Assembly (NCBI GenBank): GCA_002427755.1
Contig: DIYO01000008.1
Location: forward strand, 1 to 64,000
Source: Roseivirga sp. UBA6052
Lineage (GTDB): Bacteria; Bacteroidota; Bacteroidia; Cytophagales; Cyclobacteriaceae
DNA length: 64,000 bases
Reading direction: 5' to 3'
Shown: one piece after another, positions 51,916 to 60,768 of the stretch
Layout: each line of letters starts with the position of its first letter
Position numbering within the stretch: position 1 is the first letter of the stretch
Notes under the pieces: generated by a model
Seen by the model: the letters and a program-made list of their open reading frames with translations, nothing else
Told to the model about the DNA's origin: nothing
Database searches by the model: none
Position numbers and translations under genes: made by a program

Positions 51916-54042
51916 ATGACTTTAATTAAAACGAAAGTAGACAGAAGATCTTTCTTGAAGACCTCTGCATTAGCAGGTGGCGGTTTAATGATTGGCTTTA
52001 CTTGGGGTTGCGACCCAGTAGAAGCCGCCAAGGCTCCACCAAAAGAATGGTTTGATATCAATGCATTCTTAACCATTGCCGATAATGGCACGGTAACCAT
52101 TATGTCCCCTAACCCTGAAATCGGTCAGAATGTAAAAACATCCATGCCAATGGTAGTGGCCGAAGAATTAGATGTGAACTGGGATGATGTTGTGGTAAAA
52201 CAAGCACCATTAGATGCTGAGTCTTTCTCAAGACAGGTTGCTGGTGGATCACAATCTATTCGATCTAGCTGGAAAATCTTAAGAACTGCAGGTGCTACTG
52301 CAAGGCAATTGATGATTCAAACTGCCGCTAAAGAATGGGAAGTAGATGCCGCTTCCTTAACGACTAAGGAAGGCTATGTCTACAACGGTAGAAAGAAGCT
52401 CTCATATGGCGAACTAGCCACAAAAGCAGTGGTAGCTGAAATTCCGGAAGAGGTAGAATTAAAAGACCCTAAAGACTTCACCATTATTGGTAACAGCAAA
52501 ACCAATGTGGACATGAAGGAGATTATAACAGGTAAACCTTTATTTGGTGTAGACTATATGGCACCGGGAATGGTTTATGCTGCGGCATTAAGACCACCGG
52601 CTTTCGGTACTAAGCTTAAATCTTTTGATGATAGCGAAGCGAGAAAGGTAAATGGTGTAACCGATATTTTCCAATTCGGAGAAAAAATAGCTGTTATTGG
52701 TACTAACACATGGGCAGTGTTTAAGGGTAAGAAAGCCTTAAAAGCAGAATGGCAGAAAGATGGCAAGCTTGAAAGTACAACTGGCCATGACAGAGAGTTG
52801 AGAAGATTACTGGATAGCTCCAATAGCAATTCTGTGAAGCGTAATGATGGAAATATCAAAAGTGCCTTTGCCAGTGCCGAGGGTACTCTAGAAAGAGTCT
52901 ACGAAGCTCCTTTCCTACCCCACAATACCTTAGAGCCCATGAATTTCTTTGGTAATGTAACAGATGAGAAAGTGGAATTGGTTGGGCCGATTCAGACACC
53001 ACAATGGACTCAAGGAAGAGTAGCCCAGTTACTCAAGCGCCCAGCGGCAGAAGTTTCTATAGATATGACCCGAATGGGCGGTGGCTTTGGTAGAAGACTC
53101 TATGGTGATTTTGCCTTAGAAGTTGCAGAGATATCAGATAAAATTAGAAAGCCAGTAAAACTCATGTTCACTCGTGAAGATGATATGACGGCCGGAACCT
53201 ATAGACCTGCTTCTAAATACAAATTTAGAGCAGCCTACAAAGAGGGTAAGATTACTGGCTATCATTTAACAGGTGCTGGAATACAGATGGGTAATTCAAC
53301 TCGTCCAGACTGGTTCCCTGCCGGAGGTATCGATAATTACAAAGTAGAATCTCACAACCTGGAAAGTAATATCACTACAGGAGCGTGGAGAGCACCGGTA
53401 ACCAATTTCTTAGCGGTAGCAGAACAGAGTTTCTTTGATGAGCTCGCGTCTGAAATGGGTGTTGATGCTGTACAATTGAGACTAGACATTCTAGAAAGAG
53501 CTAAGTCTAATCCAGTAGGAGAAATTGATTACGAACCTGAGAAAATGATAGGTGTAGTTAAGCTAGCCGCTGAAAAAGGCAATTGGAATAATCCTGAGCC
53601 TGGTATTAGCAAAGGTTTCAGCTGCTACTACTCTCATAATACCTATGTGGCAGAAGTTGCAGATGTAGAAACCGTTAATGGTGAACCGAAAATTACCAAT
53701 ATGACGGTTGCTGTGGACTGCGGTATTGTGATTAACCCTGACGCTGCAATAAACCAAGTACAAGGTGGAGTTGTAGACGGACTAGGTCATGCACTTTATG
53801 GTGACTTCTCTTTCGTAAATGGTACGCCTCAGGCCGCTAACTTCGATAAGTTCAGATTGATAAGAACTAAAGAAGCACCTAATGTAGATGTACACTTTGT
53901 GAAGAGTTATAATGACCCTACAGGTTTAGGGGAGCCCTCTCTCCCACCTGCAGGTGGAGCATTGGCAAACGCCATTGCAAAAGCAACAGGTAGAAGGATC
54001 TATAAAATTCCATTTACCAAGCAAGACATTTCAATTGGCTAG
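51916..54042 (+). CDS. Molybdopterin-binding subunit of an IorB-like hydroxylase, Tat-exported
   Basis: A 708-residue catalytic subunit of the xanthine-dehydrogenase family. The N-terminus has a twin-arginine signal (DRRSFLKTSALAGGG), indicating periplasmic action. The active-site Glu is Glu673 in GLGEPSLPP; GGGFGRRLYGDF and GAWRAPVTNF are molybdopterin-cytosine-dinucleotide contacts. IorB-type enzymes oxidise N-heterocycles or aldehydes using cytochromes as acceptor; the substrate here is unknown. No FAD subunit, cytochrome or XdhC-type maturation gene is adjacent. Confidence 0.92.
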   Translation: MTLIKTKVDRRSFLKTSALAGGGLMIGFTWGCDPVEAAKAPPKEWFDINAFLTIADNGTVTIMSPNPEIGQNVKTSMPMVVAEELDVNWDDVVVKQAPLDAESFSRQVAGGSQSIRSSWKILRTAGATARQLMIQTAAKEWEVDAASLTTKEGYVYNGRKKLSYGELATKAVVAEIPEEVELKDPKDFTIIGNSKTNVDMKEIITGKPLFGVDYMAPGMVYAAALRPPAFGTKLKSFDDSEARKVNGVTDIFQFGEKIAVIGTNTWAVFKGKKALKAEWQKDGKLESTTGHDRELRRLLDSSNSNSVKRNDGNIKSAFASAEGTLERVYEAPFLPHNTLEPMNFFGNVTDEKVELVGPIQTPQWTQGRVAQLLKRPAAEVSIDMTRMGGGFGRRLYGDFALEVAEISDKIRKPVKLMFTREDDMTAGTYRPASKYKFRAAYKEGKITGYHLTGAGIQMGNSTRPDWFPAGGIDNYKVESHNLESNITTGAWRAPVTNFLAVAEQSFFDELASEMGVDAVQLRLDILERAKSNPVGEIDYEPEKMIGVVKLAAEKGNWNNPEPGISKGFSCYYSHNTYVAEVADVETVNGEPKITNMTVAVDCGIVINPDAAINQVQGGVVDGLGHALYGDFSFVNGTPQAANFDKFRLIRTKEAPNVDVHFVKSYNDPTGLGEPSLPPAGGALANAIAKATGRRIYKIPFTKQDISIG

Positions 54043-54063
54043 CTAAGTAGATTCAACAAATTG

Positions 54064-54097
54064 AAAAAAGGCACTCAGAAATGGGTGTCTTTTTTTA
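54064..54097 (+). terminator. Intrinsic terminator of the molybdenum-hydroxylase operon
   Basis: AAAAAAGGCACTC pairs with GGGTGTCTTTTTT (two G-T pairs) around a short loop, followed by Ts. Confidence 0.8.
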
Positions 54098-54148
54098 TTC
54101 CAACCTAAATCAAAGTTGATGCGTCTAGTAAAGTATAATCACGCCAGT

Positions 54149-54814
54149 ATGAAGAAAACGCTATTCACCTTCTCTTTAATGCTTACCACATTTTTGGCCA
54201 TAGGCCAGAGTAAACTGACTTATGGTATTCAATTCAATCAGTCTGAGAGTACGAGTCCTATGGTGGATATATGCATTCTCAATACGACTGGGGGACAGTG
54301 CTTTGATCTGGAAGGAACCTGGGCATTGAACGTCAATCTCATTGCTAACTATCAGTTTAACAAAAGACTGCGATTCCAAACAGGCTTAGGTTTTAATCAA
54401 TTAAACTTCAACGGAATCAATAATATTCTAGGTGAGAAACGATTCAATTACGATTTCTTGAGCATACCTGTAAAGGGACACTTTATGATCCTGAATAGTA
54501 GACATAAGCTATATGTAGGTTCCGGATTTAGAATTGATTATCGGGTTGGAGGAATAGAAGAAACGAGATTCGATGATACCGTCTTCGATAATAGTGCAAA
54601 AACCGGTGTCATGCTTGAAAGCCTCGTTGGTTTCGAATATCAACTGAATAGTGAATGGGCTTTTCACTTTGAACCGACATACGCAATTGGAATCACTGAT
54701 TATTCTCGCACCTCAAACAGCGGTATTATTAATAATTCACGTTGGCCAGTAATTGGGGAAAGACCCGAAAGAATAGGCATTAGTTTAGGTCTAACCTTTT
54801 CCCCTAATAATTAA
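54149..54814 (+). CDS. Outer-membrane beta-barrel protein (OmpW/porin-family-like)
   Basis: From ATG 54149 the product is 221 residues with a signal peptide (MKKTLFTFSLMLTTFLAIGQ). Frame-compatible TTG and ATG at 54116 and 54119 would put eleven or ten residues before it and are disfavoured. The mature chain alternates hydrophobic and polar residues through about eight strands (LRFQTGLGFNQLNF, HKLYVGSGFRIDYRV, WAFHFEPTYAIGI) and ends GISLGLTFSPNN, as in small outer-membrane barrels. Function unknown. Confidence 0.75.
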   Translation: MKKTLFTFSLMLTTFLAIGQSKLTYGIQFNQSESTSPMVDICILNTTGGQCFDLEGTWALNVNLIANYQFNKRLRFQTGLGFNQLNFNGINNILGEKRFNYDFLSIPVKGHFMILNSRHKLYVGSGFRIDYRVGGIEETRFDDTVFDNSAKTGVMLESLVGFEYQLNSEWAFHFEPTYAIGITDYSRTSNSGIINNSRWPVIGERPERIGISLGLTFSPNN

Positions 54815-54875
54815 GCACCAACCATTAATTAGCACTAACAAAAATTCAGTAGCTTCAAATAGAATTCCTTTTCTC

Positions 54876-56408
54876 ATGAAGCTAGACGCTAGACTACTAT
54901 TACTTCCATTATTTGCTCTATTATCATGTAATGCCAATAGAGACATTAATTTTCCAACCACTGATCTTACTTTGACTCAGGTAATACCCCAGCCACTTGA
55001 AGTGATTGCCTCCAACGATGGTTTTGCCTTAGATCAACATACAAGTTTAACGGTACCGGATAATATGGCCTGGAGGAATGTTGGTGAATATTTGATCAAT
55101 AAAATTGAATTCAAAACGGGGCTTGATCTGACCAATACTTCTAAAACATACACCGATATCGTATTCATTAAAGATGAAAGATTGGAAGATGATGAATCCT
55201 ATCAACTGACTATTTCTAAAGACTCTCTTGTCTTGAGAGCAAAAGATGCCGAAGCAGCTTTTAGAGGGGTTCAAACCATCAGGCAACTAATTCCTGAAAG
55301 CTCAAACGATACGTTATCTACTCAACCCATTTGGGTAATACCTACAGGCATCATAAATGACAAACCTCAATACGAACATAGAGGCACCATGCTCGATGTG
55401 GCAAGGCATTTCTTCTCTGTTGAAGATGTAAAGAAGTATCTAGATGTACTGGCTTACTATAAAATCAATGTATTTCACATTCACCTTACTGATGACCAAG
55501 GTTGGAGAATAGAGATTAAATCGTGGCCTAGGCTTACAGAAGTAGGTAGTCTAACGGGTGTTGGCGGAGGTCCGGGAGGCTTCTATACCCAAGAAGAATA
55601 CAAAGAAATTGTAGACTATGCTGCGGAAAGACACATCATGGTAATTCCAGAAGTAGACATGCCTGGTCATACCAACTCAGCCTCTTTAGCCTATAACTTC
55701 TTAAACGGTAATGGAAAAGAGATAGAGCAAGTGACGAGCATGGCTGTAGGCTACAGCACGTTCGATACAAGAAAAGACACGGTCTATCAATTTATAGATG
55801 ATGTGGTAAGAGAGATTAGTGCGCTGTCTCCAGGGCCATACTTTCACATTGGAGGCGATGAAAGCCTTGTAACAAAGGAAGAAGACTATATCTACTTTGT
55901 AGACCGAGTTGAAAAGATCGTGGAGCTGTATGATAAGCGCCTCATCGGTTGGGATGAGGTAGCTACTGCCAATCTAAGCTCGAACTCCGTGGCACAAGTT
56001 TGGAATAGTGAAGAGAATAAGGAACTAGCTTTTCAAAAAGATATGAAGGTGATCCTCTCTCCTGCCAAGAAAGCTTACCTAGATATGAAATATGATACCG
56101 ACTCAAAATTCGGTTTAAGATGGGCGGGTTATATACCTGTTGACACAGCTTATCTTTGGAGCCCTGAGTCTTACGGCTCAATCGATGACGTTCTGGGTGT
56201 TGAAGCTCCGCTTTGGGGTGAGACCATTCGCACTATAGATGAATTAGAGTATTTGGCTTTTCCTAGAGTAATTGGTTATGCTGAACTAGGCTGGACAACC
56301 CAAGAAAACCGTAGCTGGAATAGCTATAAAAAGCGATTAGCGCATCATGGCCAGTTCTTGAGAAGGAATAATGTAAGTTATTATCCTAGTGAGAAGATTG
56401 ATTGGTGA
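54876..56408 (+). CDS. Beta-N-acetylhexosaminidase lipoprotein (GH20)
   Basis: A 510-residue glycoside hydrolase with a lipoprotein signal (lipobox LLSC, Cys18). A GH20b-type N-terminal domain (about 30-160) precedes the TIM barrel, which starts at RGTMLDVARHFFS. HIHLTDDQGWRIEI is the substrate-binding block, and the catalytic pair is Asp328-Glu329 in HIGGDES, as required for the substrate-assisted mechanism. It removes terminal N-acetylhexosamine from glycans or chitin fragments. The C-terminal extra domain of larger GH20 enzymes is absent. Confidence 0.93.
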   Translation: MKLDARLLLLPLFALLSCNANRDINFPTTDLTLTQVIPQPLEVIASNDGFALDQHTSLTVPDNMAWRNVGEYLINKIEFKTGLDLTNTSKTYTDIVFIKDERLEDDESYQLTISKDSLVLRAKDAEAAFRGVQTIRQLIPESSNDTLSTQPIWVIPTGIINDKPQYEHRGTMLDVARHFFSVEDVKKYLDVLAYYKINVFHIHLTDDQGWRIEIKSWPRLTEVGSLTGVGGGPGGFYTQEEYKEIVDYAAERHIMVIPEVDMPGHTNSASLAYNFLNGNGKEIEQVTSMAVGYSTFDTRKDTVYQFIDDVVREISALSPGPYFHIGGDESLVTKEEDYIYFVDRVEKIVELYDKRLIGWDEVATANLSSNSVAQVWNSEENKELAFQKDMKVILSPAKKAYLDMKYDTDSKFGLRWAGYIPVDTAYLWSPESYGSIDDVLGVEAPLWGETIRTIDELEYLAFPRVIGYAELGWTTQENRSWNSYKKRLAHHGQFLRRNNVSYYPSEKIDW

Positions 56409-56545
56409 TTGGAGTTACGAGTGGCGAATTGTGAGTCCTGAGTATTGGGTATTGAGTCTTGAGGAATGAGACTTTAAAAAAACCGTCATTCCTGCGTACG
56501 TGTGCGCTGAAGCTCTAGCGGAGGAGCAAGGCAGGAATCTCCTTA
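56409..56545. repeat. Repeat-like intergenic element: degenerate GAGT repeats plus a palindromic unit
   Basis: From 56411 to about 56470 degenerate copies of a (T)GAGTnnTGAGTATTG-like phrase follow each other. From 56488 to 56538 an element bounded by inverted arms ATTCCTGC and GCAGGAAT contains a smaller CGCT-N8-AGCG stem. The GC content is higher than in neighbouring spacers. It resembles dispersed REP/MITE-like sequences; copy number cannot be tested here. Confidence 0.45.
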
Positions 56546-56585
56546 AAGTATAGAAAAACTTCATTTCAAAGAGGGCTCAGGGTGC

Positions 56586-57893
56586 TTACCCAAACAAGGC
56601 CCCAGCTATTGTAGCAGTCATCATGGTGGCTAGGGTTGCAGCAATTAAAGCCCTAAAGCCTAATTTAGATAGGTCTCCTTGGCGAGATGGTGCCATACCA
56701 CCAATACCACCAATCTGAATAGCGATAGATGAGAAATTGGCAAAACCACAAAGTGCATAGGTTGAAATGATAATAGCTTTGGCACTTAAGACTCCAGCCT
56801 CTTTCATTTCAGCCAAGCTAAGGTAAGCCACAAACTCATTAATTACCGTTTTCTGACCAATCAAACTACCTACCTGAAGTGTCTCTTGCCAGTCAACACC
56901 CATAGCAAAAGCGAATACCCTAAAGACTTGGCCTAAAATGTATTGCAGACTGAATCCATCAAAAACGCCATCTGTGGTTTCTATCACAAAGGCATTTAAA
57001 CCGGTCCACTCTCCTATTCCATCAACCAGTATCCAGTTTACTGCATAGATTACTGCAATAAATGCTAAGAGCATAGCACCAATATTGGCAGCCAATTTAA
57101 TCCCATCACTAGCTCCACCAGCCAATGCATCAATTACGTTTACACCAATTTGGTCTTTTGTAACCTTCAGTTTTTTATTGACTTCTTCCTTCTCAGGTAG
57201 GAAGATTTTAGCCATTAAGATGGCAGCAGGTGCATTCATAATAGAAGCACTCAAAAGATATGTCGCGAATTGAGCTTGTTGCTCAGGATCACCTCCACCA
57301 AGAAAAGCTACATAAGCACCAAGCACTGAACCGGCAATAGTCGCCATACCCCCTGTCATTAAACAGAGCAGCTCTGACTTAGTCATTTTCTCGATAAATG
57401 GTTTTACCAATAAAGGCGCCTCAGTCTGCCCTAAGAATACATTTCCTGCAGCTGACATTGACTCTGCTCCTGAAAGGCGCATGGTCTTGGCCATTATCCA
57501 AGCAAAGACATAAACGATCTTTTGCAAGATTCCCAAATAGTAAAGTCCTGCAGTAACCGCTGAGAAAAAGATTACCGTAGGTAGTGCTTGGAAAACGAAA
57601 AGGAATCCGAGGCTATGTTTCACGTCATTTGCGGCATCGCTATTCTTGGCTAAATCTCCATAGAGGAATTCTGCTCCATTTAAGGCAAAGCCCAAAAACT
57701 GTACAAAACCTTCGCTTAATGCTCTAAAAGCCGATTGAACAAATGGCACATAAGCAATCAAAACTGCAATGATGACCTGCAATAGCACCCCAACACCCAC
57801 GAGTCTCCAACTGATGGCTTTCTTATTGCCAGAAAGTAAGTAGGCAATACCTACCAATACCAATAATCCTATAACTGCTCTTAAAATGTCCAT
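56586..57893 (-). CDS. Concentrative nucleoside transporter (NupC/CNT family)
   Basis: A 435-residue membrane protein of the CNT family with about ten or more spans. Family motifs include GQTEAPLLVKPF (around 155), SVLGAYVAFLGG, and the C-terminal INEFVAYLSL and CGFANFSSIAIQIGGIG that bind nucleoside and sodium. It imports nucleosides with sodium or protons, which fits the deoxynucleoside kinase in the same window. A weak hairpin terminator separates it from the gene upstream on this strand. Confidence 0.93.
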   Translation of the reverse strand: MDILRAVIGLLVLVGIAYLLSGNKKAISWRLVGVGVLLQVIIAVLIAYVPFVQSAFRALSEGFVQFLGFALNGAEFLYGDLAKNSDAANDVKHSLGFLFVFQALPTVIFFSAVTAGLYYLGILQKIVYVFAWIMAKTMRLSGAESMSAAGNVFLGQTEAPLLVKPFIEKMTKSELLCLMTGGMATIAGSVLGAYVAFLGGGDPEQQAQFATYLLSASIMNAPAAILMAKIFLPEKEEVNKKLKVTKDQIGVNVIDALAGGASDGIKLAANIGAMLLAFIAVIYAVNWILVDGIGEWTGLNAFVIETTDGVFDGFSLQYILGQVFRVFAFAMGVDWQETLQVGSLIGQKTVINEFVAYLSLAEMKEAGVLSAKAIIISTYALCGFANFSSIAIQIGGIGGMAPSRQGDLSKLGFRALIAATLATMMTATIAGALFG

Positions 57894-57908
57894 TAACGTT
57901 TGGGCATA

Positions 57909-57937
57909 GAAAAGCCTTTGCTTTTAACCGCAAAGGC
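57909..57937 (-). terminator. Weak intrinsic terminator after the bifunctional nuclease gene
   Basis: GCCTTTGC pairs with GCAAAGGC around eight bases; on the minus strand TTTTCT follows. It lies between the nuclease-family stop and the nupC-like start. Confidence 0.5.
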
Positions 57938-57942
57938 CATAA

Positions 57943-58536
57943 TTAACTTCTTTTGTTTATTTCGTCTCTGATTTTTGCAGCACGCTCATAATCTTCAGCA
58001 TTCAACGCCTCCTCGAGCATTTCATTCAGTTTATCCACAGAAAAATCTTGCAATCTGTCTCCCTTTGGTGCTACCTCCACCTCAATCTTCTCCTCTCCTT
58101 CGTCATCTAGAATTTCATCATCTTCGGTGAGGATAATACCAGCTTCTGAAAGAACAGCCTCATAAGTGTAGAAAGGCACTTCGAAACGAATACCTATCGC
58201 AATAGCATCCGAAGGACGGGCATCAATTTCAATGGTCTTTAGGCCATCAGTACAGACAATCTTTGCAAAAAACACACCTTCTTTTAAATCTGAAATGATC
58301 ACCTCGGTAACATCATAACTAAAGGAGTGGGCAAAAGACTTAAATAAGTCGTGTGTCATTGGGCGGTTAGGTGTGATCTTTTCGATCTCTAAAGCAATGG
58401 CTTGGGCTTCGAACATACCAATGATAATTGGTAGTCTTCGCTCTCCCTCTACTTCACCCAATACAAGGGCAAAAGAGCCAGTCGTTTGAGACTGGCTCGA
58501 TGAAAGCCCTAGGATTTCAATTTTTACTTTATTCAA
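57943..58536 (-). CDS. Bifunctional nuclease-family (DUF151) protein with UVR motif
   Basis: A 197-residue protein. Residues 1-135 form the DUF151/BFN domain (LPIIIGMFEAQAIALEIEK, RPMTHDLFKSFA, ARPSDAIAIGIRF); residues 165-197 form a UVR helix pair (EMLEEALNAEDYERAAKIRDEI), which in other proteins binds UvrB or similar partners. The plant homologue has DNase and RNase activity. The start is TTG 58536, required to keep the conserved KVKIEILGLSSSQ start. It follows etfA by 11 bases. Confidence 0.88.
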   Translation of the reverse strand: MNKVKIEILGLSSSQSQTTGSFALVLGEVEGERRLPIIIGMFEAQAIALEIEKITPNRPMTHDLFKSFAHSFSYDVTEVIISDLKEGVFFAKIVCTDGLKTIEIDARPSDAIAIGIRFEVPFYTYEAVLSEAGIILTEDDEILDDEGEEKIEVEVAPKGDRLQDFSVDKLNEMLEEALNAEDYERAAKIRDEINKRS

Positions 58537-58547
58537 AATGCTTATAT

Positions 58548-59501
58548 CTAAGCAAGTGCTTGCTTAAGCGCTTCGTTCAACTTCGGTAAGACATCAAAAG
58601 CATCACCAACAATACCATAGTCGGCCGCTTTGAAAAATGGTGCCTCTTCGTCTTTATTAATTACTACAATATACTTAGAAGAATTGACTCCTGCCAAGTG
58701 TTGAATCGCTCCAGATATACCAACTGCCACATAAAGTGTTGGACTCACTTTTACACCTGTTTGGCCAACGTGCTCATGGTGAGGTCTCCAGTCCATATCT
58801 GATACCGGCTTTGAACAACCTGTTGCAGCTCCTAAAGTAGATGCAAGATCTTCTATTACAGCCCAGTTCTCAGGTCCTTTCAATCCACGTCCGCCTGAAA
58901 CAACAATATCAGCCTCTGGAAGTAAGATATCTCCTTCAGCTTTTTCAGTTGCAGTAATATTGGCTCCGAATAAATCTCCAGCCAATTCAACAGAGAATGC
59001 CTCAACTGCTGCATCTCCACCGTCTTCTTTTATTTCAATAGCGTTCTTTTTGATTGCTAAGATTTTCTTATCTGTTGTAATGCTCACATTCGCAAAAGCC
59101 TTACCCGTGTAAATACTTCTCTTTACTACAAAGCCATTTGAGGTATCAGGAAGTGCTGTTACGTTAGACACAAGTCCTGCACCTAATTTAGCGGCTACTC
59201 TACCCACCACAGCATCAGCCAACGAAGATTTAGCTGTTACCACAATATCAGAACCAGTGCTAGTTGCAGCAGCAGCTACAGCCTCTGCATAAGGCTGAAT
59301 TAAACCTGCGTTCAATCTATCATCAGCAACGTGTAATACCTTGGCAGCACCATTTGCTCCAGCAGATGCTAGTTCTGCAGCATCGGCATTACCCAAAGCA
59401 ACAGCCGTAGTTTCACCCAAAGCAGCTGCGTAAGAAATCGCTTCTCTTGACGACTTCTTGATCTTTCCTTCTTCTAGTTCAATAAATACTAAAACTGACA
59501 T
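58548..59501 (-). CDS. etfA: Electron transfer flavoprotein subunit alpha
   Basis: A 317-residue EtfA. The N-terminal domain is variable (ASAGANGAAKVLHVADD); the C-terminal FAD domain (about 200-317) has SGGRGLKGPENW, HEHVGQTGVKVSPTLYVAVGISGAIQHLAGV and the NKDEEAPFFKAADYGIVGD signature. With EtfB it carries electrons from acyl-CoA dehydrogenases to the quinone pool. The gene follows etfB by ten bases. Confidence 0.96.
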   Translation of the reverse strand: MSVLVFIELEEGKIKKSSREAISYAAALGETTAVALGNADAAELASAGANGAAKVLHVADDRLNAGLIQPYAEAVAAAATSTGSDIVVTAKSSLADAVVGRVAAKLGAGLVSNVTALPDTSNGFVVKRSIYTGKAFANVSITTDKKILAIKKNAIEIKEDGGDAAVEAFSVELAGDLFGANITATEKAEGDILLPEADIVVSGGRGLKGPENWAVIEDLASTLGAATGCSKPVSDMDWRPHHEHVGQTGVKVSPTLYVAVGISGAIQHLAGVNSSKYIVVINKDEEAPFFKAADYGIVGDAFDVLPKLNEALKQALA

Positions 59502-59511
59502 ATCAACTCCT

Positions 59512-60249
59512 TTAGATTACTTTTGCATCGTTTTTCAATAGGTCAACCAATTCCTGCACATTGTCAGCATCGATCATTTTCACAACACCTTTTGCCGGTG
59601 GTAACTCATAAGCAGCTATGCTTGTATGAGCCGTATTGTCAGCAGGCTCAACCACATTTAATGGCTTAGTTCTGGCAGACATGATGCCTCTCATATTTGG
59701 GATCTTCCATTCTGCAATAGGCTCTTGGCAACCCGCAACAAAAGGAAGCGATACTTCTAATTTCTCCTTACCTCCTTCAATCTCACGAGTAAGTTTGGCA
59801 CTACCTCCTTCTACTTCTAATTGCATCACTGGTGAGAATGATGGAAGACCTAAAAGCTCTCCTACCATTCCGTGAACCATACCTCCATTGAAGTCAATGG
59901 ATTCTCTTCCCATTAAGATCAAGTCATATTCACCTTGTTTAGCTACTTCAGCAATTTGATTCGCTACAAAGAATGAGTCAGACGGGAATGCATTTACTCT
60001 AATGGCTTCATCAGCACCAATAGCCAATGCCTTTCTTATGGTTGGATCACTATCTGCTTCACCAACGTTCAATACTGTGATTTTCCCTCCATTTTGCTCC
60101 TTCAATTCAACTGCTCTCGCCAATGCATAATCATCATACGGTCCAATGATGAACTGTACACCATTCTTATCGAATTCTGTATTATCATTGGTAAACGCGA
60201 TGCGAGAAGTTGTATCTGGAACGTGCGTGATACAAACTAAGATGTTCAT
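59512..60249 (-). CDS. etfB: Electron transfer flavoprotein subunit beta
   Basis: A 245-residue EtfB, the AMP-binding subunit. It has the family start NILVCITHVPDTTSRI, YDDYALARAVELKE, and the signature region SFSPVMQLEVEGGSAKLTREIEGG...LPFVAGCQEPIAEWKIPNMRGIM (positions about 135-195). It heads an etfB-etfA-nuclease operon on the minus strand and is divergent from a TPR gene, 148 bases away. Confidence 0.96.
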   Translation of the reverse strand: MNILVCITHVPDTTSRIAFTNDNTEFDKNGVQFIIGPYDDYALARAVELKEQNGGKITVLNVGEADSDPTIRKALAIGADEAIRVNAFPSDSFFVANQIAEVAKQGEYDLILMGRESIDFNGGMVHGMVGELLGLPSFSPVMQLEVEGGSAKLTREIEGGKEKLEVSLPFVAGCQEPIAEWKIPNMRGIMSARTKPLNVVEPADNTAHTSIAAYELPPAKGVVKMIDADNVQELVDLLKNDAKVI

Positions 60250-60328
60250 GTTTACTTTTCGATTTAATTTTTCCTTATCAACCTGAATACCAAGGCCGAA
60301 CGAAGAATCCGACCAGTAGACATAAATA

Positions 60329-60345
60329 TAGGCAGCAGATGCCTA
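60329..60345. promoter_or_regulatory. Dyad overlapping a -7 element in the etfB/TPR divergent region
   Basis: TAGGCA and TGCCTA flank five bases; the right arm overlaps the TAAATTTG element at 60344. A bound protein would cover the promoter. Confidence 0.35.
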
Positions 60346-60351
60346 AATTTG
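60344..60351 (+). promoter_or_regulatory. -7 promoter element (TAAATTTG) of the TPR gene
   Basis: Exact TAnnTTTG match 46 bases before ATG 60398; no clear -33 element. Confidence 0.4.
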
Positions 60352-60397
60352 CCCGAATATAGCATATAATGAAGGAAATAAAAACCAGTGCAATCGA

Positions 60398-60718
60398 ATG
60401 AATGAAGATAGAATCAAGATGCTTCAGAAGTACATTTCTGAAGAACCGAATGATCCCTTTAATCACTACGCATTAGCCTGCGAATATTTGGGTTCAGATG
60501 AGGCTAAAGCCTTAAATCTTTTGCAAGAGGTAGCTCAGAAATTTCCTGACTATTTACCCACCTATTATCACTTAGCACAAACCTTAATTGAATTCGAGGA
60601 AGAAGAAGAAGCATTAGCAGTTTTTAAAAAGGGAATTGCACTAGCAGAAAACCAAAAAAACGAAAAAGCCTTAAGAGAGCTTAAATCTGCTCACCAAAAT
60701 TTGTTGTTTGAAATGTAG
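60398..60718 (+). CDS. Small tetratricopeptide-repeat protein
   Basis: A 106-residue soluble protein made of about three helix pairs: YISEEPNDPFNHYALACEYLG (about 12-32), LNLLQEVAQKFPDYLPTYYHLAQTLIEF, and EEALAVFKKGIALAENQ. These match TPR spacing. It probably mediates protein contacts; partner unknown. It precedes the substrate-binding-fold gene by 50 bases on the same strand. Confidence 0.82.
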   Translation: MNEDRIKMLQKYISEEPNDPFNHYALACEYLGSDEAKALNLLQEVAQKFPDYLPTYYHLAQTLIEFEEEEEALAVFKKGIALAENQKNEKALRELKSAHQNLLFEM

Positions 60719-60768
60719 GTCTTTTAATTAATAAAGAAACAATAACACGACATTAAGAAATCAACCCT

